The notes under the pieces: generated by a model
Databases searched by the model: none
Seen by the model: only the letters and a program-made list of their open reading frames with translations
What the model was told of the DNA's origin: nothing
Shown: in pieces, positions 8,330 through 12,512 of the stretch
Layout: each line of letters opens with the position of its first letter
Position numbering within the stretch: position 1 is the first letter of the stretch
Origin: an uncultured Oscillospiraceae bacterium
GTDB lineage: Bacteria > Bacillota > Clostridia > Oscillospirales > Oscillospiraceae
Length of the DNA stretch: 12,512 nt
NCBI GenBank assembly: GCA_910588365.1
Contig: CAJUQS010000025.1
Span: forward strand, 1-12,512
Direction of reading: 5' to 3'
Position numbers and translations under genes: made by a program

Positions 8330-9088
8330 TCAGTACAGGCGCAGCCAATCCCGCTTTTTCCTGATTTCAGAGGGCGTCAAGCCCGGACCGTACAGAGTAA
8401 AAAATTCCGTCAGCACCGGCATCATGTACCGCACCCGCTCCAGCCTGCGCACCTCCGCCACCAATTTTCTGATGATTTCAAACATGTACTGGACACTGTA
8501 CTGCTGAACCGCCGTCCGGTTCTCAAGTTTGTCCAGCAGTCCCATCGCCTGGTTTATCTCGTTCCCCTGCAAATCGTGAAAGCGGATCACGGAAATGCTG
8601 TCCATCATGGCGGCCAGCTCCCGCTTATTTCCCATGGTCCGTCTTCTCTTGGTTGTCCCCAGAATGTCCTGTGCAATCAGGGCCCACTGGCAAAGGGGGT
8701 CATAGTACTGTATTTTTTTGTCCAGCATACTGTCAATGTTGTAATACCTGGACTTTACCGCGAACTCGTTGAGAAAGGATACAATCCTTTCATGGAGCGA
8801 CCCCTCCTCAAATGGGACCCCCGCGCGCTGGCACAGCTTATTCAGATCATGGCCGATTTTCTTCAAATCCAGATCCACCGGGAAATCCCCCTCATGGGCG
8901 CATCTGTACTGGGTGATCAGGATGATTTTCAGCAGCCGCTCTATCCCAATGGACAGGGAAAAGAACGCCTGGTAATAGAGGCCCTTGTTATAAATATCCG
9001 CTTTTCTCAGCGCGTTCAGCCCATTGCCCAGCAGGGAGGCCGTCAGCGACGCCTCGTTGGCCAAAACCCTCTCCTTGTCTGTAAACAT
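8330..9088 (-). CDS. Hypothetical protein, possible HEPN-like helical domain
   Basis: A 252-residue, mostly helical soluble protein without a named match that I can support. The N-terminal third (YYQAFFSLSIGIERLLKIIL, then LKKIGHDLNKLC) resembles the helical hairpin and GHDL-type motif of HEPN-fold proteins. It is followed by LHERIVSFLNEFAVKSRYYNID. The clear catalytic R-x4-6-H of HEPN nucleases is not evident, so nuclease activity is not claimed. The ATG at 9088 is chosen because GGGGAGGG lies 5 bases before it. A GTG six bases further upstream overlaps that site and is unlikely to be used. Its base composition is lower in GC than upp, and its first 101 bases overlap the recombinase frame on the same strand. 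It sits at an element edge, a position where defence or accessory genes are often found. Confidence 0.75.
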   Translation of the reverse strand: MFTDKERVLANEASLTASLLGNGLNALRKADIYNKGLYYQAFFSLSIGIERLLKIILITQYRCAHEGDFPVDLDLKKIGHDLNKLCQRAGVPFEEGSLHERIVSFLNEFAVKSRYYNIDSMLDKKIQYYDPLCQWALIAQDILGTTKRRRTMGNKRELAAMMDSISVIRFHDLQGNEINQAMGLLDKLENRTAVQQYSVQYMFEIIRKLVAEVRRLERVRYMMPVLTEFFTLYGPGLTPSEIRKKRDWLRLY

Positions 9089-10889
9089 ATCCACCCTCCC
9101 CTATCCGGCAGCCCCGCAGGGTACAAGAAGCAGGACGCTCTCCACATGTATCGTCGCTATGATGGGAACACGTTGTTTCAACCTTGTCGGTAGGATGGGA
9201 ACACAAACCGGCAGCCTGCTTTGCGGATTTGCTGTTCTTGCGGGGCGGCTTAAAGTTTGCTCCGTCCATGTGACTTTGGAAACCTGTCTTGTAAATGAAT
9301 ATCAGCTTGGCCGGGTCTTTGCGGCCTTCTTCATCATACCCCCCAACGATCACTTTTTCAACTATGCTTTCAAAAATATAGCGGTCAAATTCTTCCAGAA
9401 CATTGTTTTGTTCCAGCGTTTTTCTAAACTCCGCAATACGTTTTTTCATGGCGCTCTCGGTTTCCGCCGCCGCCTGCAAATCACGGCGCTGGACTTGAAG
9501 CTGCTCGATCTGGCTTGTGAGATCAAGATATTTACTTTCGTAGGTTTCTTTGTCCAATACTTCTTCCAAACGCATATCGACCAGCTTCGCCCGCTTTGCT
9601 TCCAGCGCCCGGATGTCCTTTTCAATTTTTACCAACTGCTTGCCAGCATTGTTTTCAGACAAGGTTTCTTCCGTCCTGGCAATAAACTCGTCCAAAACAT
9701 CTTTGTTGTTCTGGCAAAGAAGCCTGTACGACTCCACAAATGCCTGCTCTATCGTTTCCTCGGCTATTCCCTTGCTGTCAGGACAGAATTTCTTGCCCTT
9801 TTTAGTGCTGGTAACACATTGCCAGATAACCTTATTGTACTGTGAACCGCTGTGCCAGCTTCGCCGTGTCAGTGTTCCACCGCAGAAGCCACATTCCAGC
9901 ATACAGCTAAACGCATACTTGCGACTGAACTTTTCACGCTTGCCATCTGAATTTAACCGCCTTGGCTTGGCCCGACGCCTTAAAATTTCCTGCGCCTTTT
10001 CAAAAACTTCCTCGGATATGATAGGTTCATGGTGATCTCGGATGTAAAACTGATCTTCTTCTCCAAAATTGTCCAGGCGGCGTTTGGATATAGGGTCAAG
10101 GGTAAAGGTTTTCCCCATCAGAATATCGCCCTTGTATTTCTCGTTCTTGATAATGCCTATCACGGTCGTTTCGGCCCAGGTTGTACTGCCGCGTTTGGTC
10201 TTGTAGCCCAGGTTTTGAAGCTCCTGTGCAATAACGGAGCCACCGGCCCCCTCAATGTAGCGGCGGAAAATATAGCGCACGATCTCCGCTTCTTCTTCAT
10301 TGACCGTGATCGTTTTGTCCTCCGGGTGGTAATCATACCCCAAGCAACCTTGGAAGCCGACCAGTTCACCGCGCTGCATTTTCATTTTCAAGCCCTTTTT
10401 AACATTAGCGGAAATGTTTTCTACTTCCTGCTGTGCCACAGAGCTTAAAATGACAAGGAGCAATTCACCGTCCATTGTAAGGGTATTGATGTTTTCTTCC
10501 TCAAAGAAAACCGCAATGCCCTTTTCTTTGAGCATACGGACATATTTTAGCGTGTCCAGCGTATTTCTTGCAAACCTTGAAATAGACTTGGTGACAATCA
10601 TATCAATGTCGCCATTCATGCAGTCATTGATTAACCGCTGGAAGTCCTCACGCTTAGTTACTTGTGTGCCGGTGATCGCTTCGTCTGCATAGATGCCAGC
10701 TAAAAACCAATCAGAGTTTCCCTTGATAAGTTCTGTGTAATATGCGACCTGTGACTTGTAGCTGTTAAGCTGATCTTCGCTGTCTGTACTGACACGGCAG
10801 TACGCCGCTACGCGGAGCCGTTTTGTAAGGTTCGTCCGCGCCCGCGGGGAAAGTGTGTTTCGCGCTTTGATGATTTCAACGCCGCTCAT
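8988..10889 (-). CDS. Large serine recombinase
   Basis: A site-specific recombinase that integrates and excises mobile elements through a serine-DNA intermediate, in the TnpX/TndX style. It has 633 residues from the ATG at 10889, which has AGGAGG 7 bases upstream; a start at 10949 has no such site. Order: resolvase catalytic domain about 24-175 with YCRVSTDSEDQ (nucleophile Ser34) and SISRFARN (102-109); recombinase domain about 175-300; zinc ribbon with Cys329/333/336, Cys358 and Cys369; coiled coil about 410-495; then YKTGF and FKPPRKN near 533-552. Residues 563-582 repeat CSH twice at an 11-residue step. From about residue 583 the sequence is unlike the family and runs into the next gene, so this tail is probably host sequence read through. 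Codons are AT-richer than in the neighbours, which fits transfer. Confidence 0.93.
   Translation of the reverse strand: MSGVEIIKARNTLSPRARTNLTKRLRVAAYCRVSTDSEDQLNSYKSQVAYYTELIKGNSDWFLAGIYADEAITGTQVTKREDFQRLINDCMNGDIDMIVTKSISRFARNTLDTLKYVRMLKEKGIAVFFEEENINTLTMDGELLLVILSSVAQQEVENISANVKKGLKMKMQRGELVGFQGCLGYDYHPEDKTITVNEEEAEIVRYIFRRYIEGAGGSVIAQELQNLGYKTKRGSTTWAETTVIGIIKNEKYKGDILMGKTFTLDPISKRRLDNFGEEDQFYIRDHHEPIISEEVFEKAQEILRRRAKPRRLNSDGKREKFSRKYAFSCMLECGFCGGTLTRRSWHSGSQYNKVIWQCVTSTKKGKKFCPDSKGIAEETIEQAFVESYRLLCQNNKDVLDEFIARTEETLSENNAGKQLVKIEKDIRALEAKRAKLVDMRLEEVLDKETYESKYLDLTSQIEQLQVQRRDLQAAAETESAMKKRIAEFRKTLEQNNVLEEFDRYIFESIVEKVIVGGYDEEGRKDPAKLIFIYKTGFQSHMDGANFKPPRKNSKSAKQAAGLCSHPTDKVETTCSHHSDDTCGERPASCTLRGCRIGEGGYVYRQGEGFGQRGVADGLPAGQWAERAEKSGYL
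9153..9204 (-). repeat. Direct repeat in the recombinase 3' end, candidate recombinase-binding sites
   Basis: Two copies of a 19-base unit lie at 9153-9171 and 9186-9204, with 17 of 19 bases matching, spaced 33 bases start to start. That equals 11 codons, so they encode the paired CSHPTD and CSHHSD. On the minus strand both begin GTGTTCCCATC. A related sequence lies in opposite orientation in the recombinase promoter. Position at the end of the gene and beside the probable element edge suggests sites bound by the recombinase. Confidence 0.6.
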
Positions 10890-10906
10890 AGATAGTCCTC
10901 CTTTTT

Positions 10907-10923
10907 GTGTTCCTATCATAGTG
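10907..10923 (+). repeat. Inverted copy of the recombinase 3'-end repeat, overlapping its promoter
   Basis: GTGTTCCTATCATAGTG here matches the minus strand of 9155-9171 at 15 of 17 bases, so the recombinase gene is framed by inverted copies. This copy lies between the -10 box and the ribosome-binding site. A second symmetry, TTTGTGTT at 10904-10911 with AACACAAA at 10931-10938, surrounds the -10 box. Binding here could repress the recombinase promoter. Confidence 0.55.
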
Positions 10924-10925
10924 TC

Positions 10926-10954
10926 ATTATAACACAAACAGAACGGCAAATCAA
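10926..10954 (-). promoter_or_regulatory. Serine recombinase promoter
   Basis: On the minus strand, TTGATT (10949-10954) and a perfect TATAAT (10926-10931) are 17 bases apart. The start near 10919 would fall inside the 17-base inverted copy. The -35 box overlaps the stop codon of the small upstream gene, so the recombinase can be transcribed from its own promoter as well as by read-through. Confidence 0.72.
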
Positions 10955-11100
10955 GCCATCAAATTAGAAACCACTTTATAATCTTTCATCAGGCGATTTT
11001 TGATAAGGGAATACTCTTTATCGGTTATCAGCTTCTTGTCAAGCAGTTGTTTCAAAAAGGCAAGCTGCATACTGTACCTAATCAAGTTGCTGTTCTTCAA
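10951..11100 (-). CDS. Small SHOCT-like protein upstream of the recombinase
   Basis: A 49-residue ORF of helical character: NLIRYSMQLAFLKQLLDK, then KLITDKEYSLIKNRL and MKDYKVVSNLMA. The pattern LLDKKLITDKEYSLIK resembles the short SHOCT motif often found in small proteins next to serine recombinases on clostridial elements. The start is uncertain. A TTG at 11098-11100 has AGGGGA 6 bases upstream and lets the conserved-looking NLIRY be included; an internal ATG at 11070 gives 39 residues but has only a weak site. The stop (10951-10953) overlaps the recombinase -35 box, 61 bases before the recombinase ATG. Its role is unknown, possibly accessory to recombination or transfer. Stops at TAA TAG just upstream limit the frame. 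Confidence 0.55.
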   Translation of the reverse strand: MKNSNLIRYSMQLAFLKQLLDKKLITDKEYSLIKNRLMKDYKVVSNLMA

Positions 11101-11394
11101 GATTTTCCCCTATTACAATAGATTTACGGTAGAAGGCACGGCAGCCAGCCGTGTCTTTTTCCGCATTGTTGCCAAAGCTGTTAGAATGGGAGGGCATTGG
11201 CCTGACATTTATCTCCAAGGACCAACACGTCCGGATGAAAGTCCGTCAGCCAGCCTCTCATTCGCAGCGTTCGATTTATGCAGGTAGAGCCGTCTCGCCG
11301 TCTTGGCCCGGCGCGCCCGTGTCATCAAATAGATAGAATCGGCAATGATGGAAGGGCTGGACGCCAATCAATCTACAGATGGGAGTGTTTCGCA
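11101..11394. other. Non-coding junction region: recombinase element to IS110 left end
   Basis: No convincing gene lies here. The left part is AT-rich like the recombinase module, and the right part is GC-richer like the transposase. The change falls near 11160-11200 and may mark the IS110 left end. A minus-strand frame ending at 11078 (tail CRAFYRKSIVIGENLEEQQLD minus its last residue) stays open for about 55 codons and could be the remnant of a gene cut by the insertion. The stretch 11161-11394 is the place where IS110-group elements encode their bridge RNA; weak pairing such as CGGA/TCCG near 11231-11245 is visible, but no convincing fold can be drawn by eye. Confidence 0.4.
11133..11160 (+). 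terminator. Terminator-like hairpin on the plus strand
   Basis: An 8-bp stem with one G-T pair (GGCACGGC at 11135-11142, GCCGTGTC at 11148-11155) with a 5-base loop is followed directly by TTTTT. No plus-strand gene ends here in the window. It may be left from the original context, or may protect the IS110 region from upstream transcription. Confidence 0.45.
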
Positions 11395-12512
11395 ATGAAC
11401 GCGGTAGGGATCGATGTTTCCAAGGGCAAGAGCATGGTGGCGGTACGCCGCCCCTTCAACGAGACCGTGGCAAAGCCCTTTGAAGTGCGCCACACCGGCA
11501 GTGAACTCAAGCAGCTGGCAGACTACTTGAAAAGCCTGGACGGTGAGACGCGGGTGGTGATGGAGCACACCGGACGGTACTACGAGCAGATCGCCCAGTA
11601 CCTCCATGACGCAGGGCTTTATGTCAGCGCGGTGAACCCAAAACTCATCAAGGACTATGGCGGTGGGACCAGCCTGCGCCATGTGAAGACCGATAAGGCC
11701 GACGCCAGGAAAATTGCAGGATACGCCCTTGACAGATGGGCTGAATTGCGGCAACATACACCCATGGACACGATCCGTTATCAACTGAAAATGCTGAACC
11801 GGCAGTGCGGCCTGTACACCAAGACCAAGACGATGATGAAAAACAACCTCATCGCCCTCTTAGACCAGACCTATCCCGGCGTAAACGCCCTGTTTGACAG
11901 CCCCGTGCGGGAGGACGGGACACAGAAATGGGTGGATTTCGCCGCCTCCTTTTGGCACGTTGACTGTGTGCGGGGCATGAGCCGAACCGCCTTCGTGCAG
12001 CGGTACGCCAAGTGGTGCAAACAGCACAGGTATCAGGCCAGGGCGGGCAGGGCTGAGGAAATCTACGAGCACGCCCAAGACCTGATTGCCATGCTGCCCA
12101 AGGATGCCATGACCAAGCTGCTGGTGCGGCAGGCCATCGACGCTCTTAACGCGGTCTCCGCCACGTTGGAGCGGCTCAAGGCTGAGATGCTGAAGCTGGC
12201 TTCCTTGCTTCCCGAGTTCCCTGTGGTGATGGCCATGCGCGGCGTGGGCGACACCCTCGGCCCCCAGCTCATGGCGGAGATCGGGGACGTGGCCCGGTTC
12301 GCCCACCGCAGTGCCATTACATCCTTCGCCGGCGTCGATCCCGGTGCCAACCAGTCCGGCACCCACGAGGCTAAGAGCGTGCGTATCTCCAAGAGCGGCT
12401 CACCCGAGCTGCGTAAAGCCCTGTTCCTGGTGATGGACTGTCTCATCCAGACCAAACCCCAGGATGATCCTGTGTACCTGTTCATGGACAAAAAACGCGC
12501 TGAGGGCAAGCC
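11395..12512 (+). CDS. IS110-family transposase (3' end outside window)
   Basis: A DEDD-type recombinase that moves IS110-group insertion sequences. 372 residues are present, with no stop before the window edge. The N-terminal RuvC-like domain shows all four acidic residues: Asp7 (GIDVSKG), Glu57 (VVMEHTGRY), Asp100 and Asp103 (KTDKADARKIA). The C-terminal Transposase_20 domain is clear around residues 278-345: VVMAMRGVGDTLGPQLMAEI, then TSFAGVDPGANQSGTH and SVRISKSGSPELRKAL. The Ser in NQSG, residue 321, is the candidate catalytic serine. The ATG at 11395 is preceded by GGGAG at 11381-11385, 9 bases away. No damage is visible, so it may be active. Elements of this family lack normal inverted repeats, so its ends cannot be set from this window. 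Confidence 0.93.
   Translation, partial: MNAVGIDVSKGKSMVAVRRPFNETVAKPFEVRHTGSELKQLADYLKSLDGETRVVMEHTGRYYEQIAQYLHDAGLYVSAVNPKLIKDYGGGTSLRHVKTDKADARKIAGYALDRWAELRQHTPMDTIRYQLKMLNRQCGLYTKTKTMMKNNLIALLDQTYPGVNALFDSPVREDGTQKWVDFAASFWHVDCVRGMSRTAFVQRYAKWCKQHRYQARAGRAEEIYEHAQDLIAMLPKDAMTKLLVRQAIDALNAVSATLERLKAEMLKLASLLPEFPVVMAMRGVGDTLGPQLMAEIGDVARFAHRSAITSFAGVDPGANQSGTHEAKSVRISKSGSPELRKALFLVMDCLIQTKPQDDPVYLFMDKKRAEGK

Noticed and set aside
9089..9094. GTG start for the HEPN-like gene at 9094
   Set aside because: The GTG overlaps the GGGGAGGG site; the ATG at 9088 is at normal spacing.
9153..9204. CRISPR or tandem array at the two 19-base repeats
   Set aside because: There are only two copies, inside a coding frame at an 11-codon step, with no array structure or cas genes nearby.
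10890..10949. Longer recombinase start at 10949
   Set aside because: The added residues contain the promoter -10 box and the AGGAGG site used by the ATG at 10889.
11151..11336. Plus-strand ORF in the IS110 leader
   Set aside because: It has no ribosome-binding site and no protein-like composition, and it covers the region expected to be non-coding RNA.
11368..12509. Minus-strand ORFs inside the IS110 transposase
   Set aside because: The plus frame holds every DEDD and Transposase_20 motif; the reverse frames are shadows.

Overview
The window looks like chromosomal DNA from a GC-rich anaerobic Firmicute, most likely an Oscillospiraceae/Ruminococcaceae gut bacterium of the Flavonifractor/Oscillibacter type. 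The evidence is a class II (Firmicutes-type) GalT, strong AGGAGG ribosome-binding sites, TATACT-type -10 boxes, a LytTR-DUF3021 gene pair, and recombinase and IS110 modules typical of gut clostridia. This is inference from protein style; there is no 16S or other taxonomic marker here.

Bases 1-1804 (+ strand) hold the end of galactokinase (galK) and a complete galT, a Leloir-pathway operon closed by a terminator at 1816-1844. That hairpin also ends a convergent minus-strand group running from asnS (4057-5451) through a CaCA-type cation exchanger (2801-3769) to a sugar-phosphate nucleotidyltransferase (1847-2766). The nucleotidyltransferase carries a one-base frameshift near its 3' end. Between asnS and the exchanger is a hairpin-rich block of about 185 bp with short imperfect terminal inverted repeats. 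It is bracketed by two identical 36-bp copies of the 3' end of asnS, so it looks like a small mobile or MITE-like insertion that leaves an intact copy of the gene end on both sides.

Bases 5560-7445 (minus strand) form a compact three-gene operon with its own near-consensus promoter: a LytTR-domain regulator, a DUF3021-like membrane protein with an extra C-terminal membrane domain, and a small membrane protein coupled to it by an ATGA overlap. Divergent from it is upp (7611-8243, uracil salvage), with its own promoter and terminator.

From about 8330 to the right edge the window changes character. It holds a HEPN-like hypothetical gene (8330-9088), a large serine recombinase (8988-10889) of visibly lower GC, a small SHOCT-like gene upstream of it (10951-11100), and the 5' part of an IS110-family transposase (from 11395, cut by the window edge). 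The recombinase reads in frame past its repeated CSH motifs into the start of the HEPN-like gene. A related 17-bp sequence lies both in its promoter and, inverted, at its 3' end. These look like recombinase recognition sites and suggest an element boundary near 9150. The roughly 235-290 bp ahead of the IS110 transposase is where a bridge RNA would be expected in that family.
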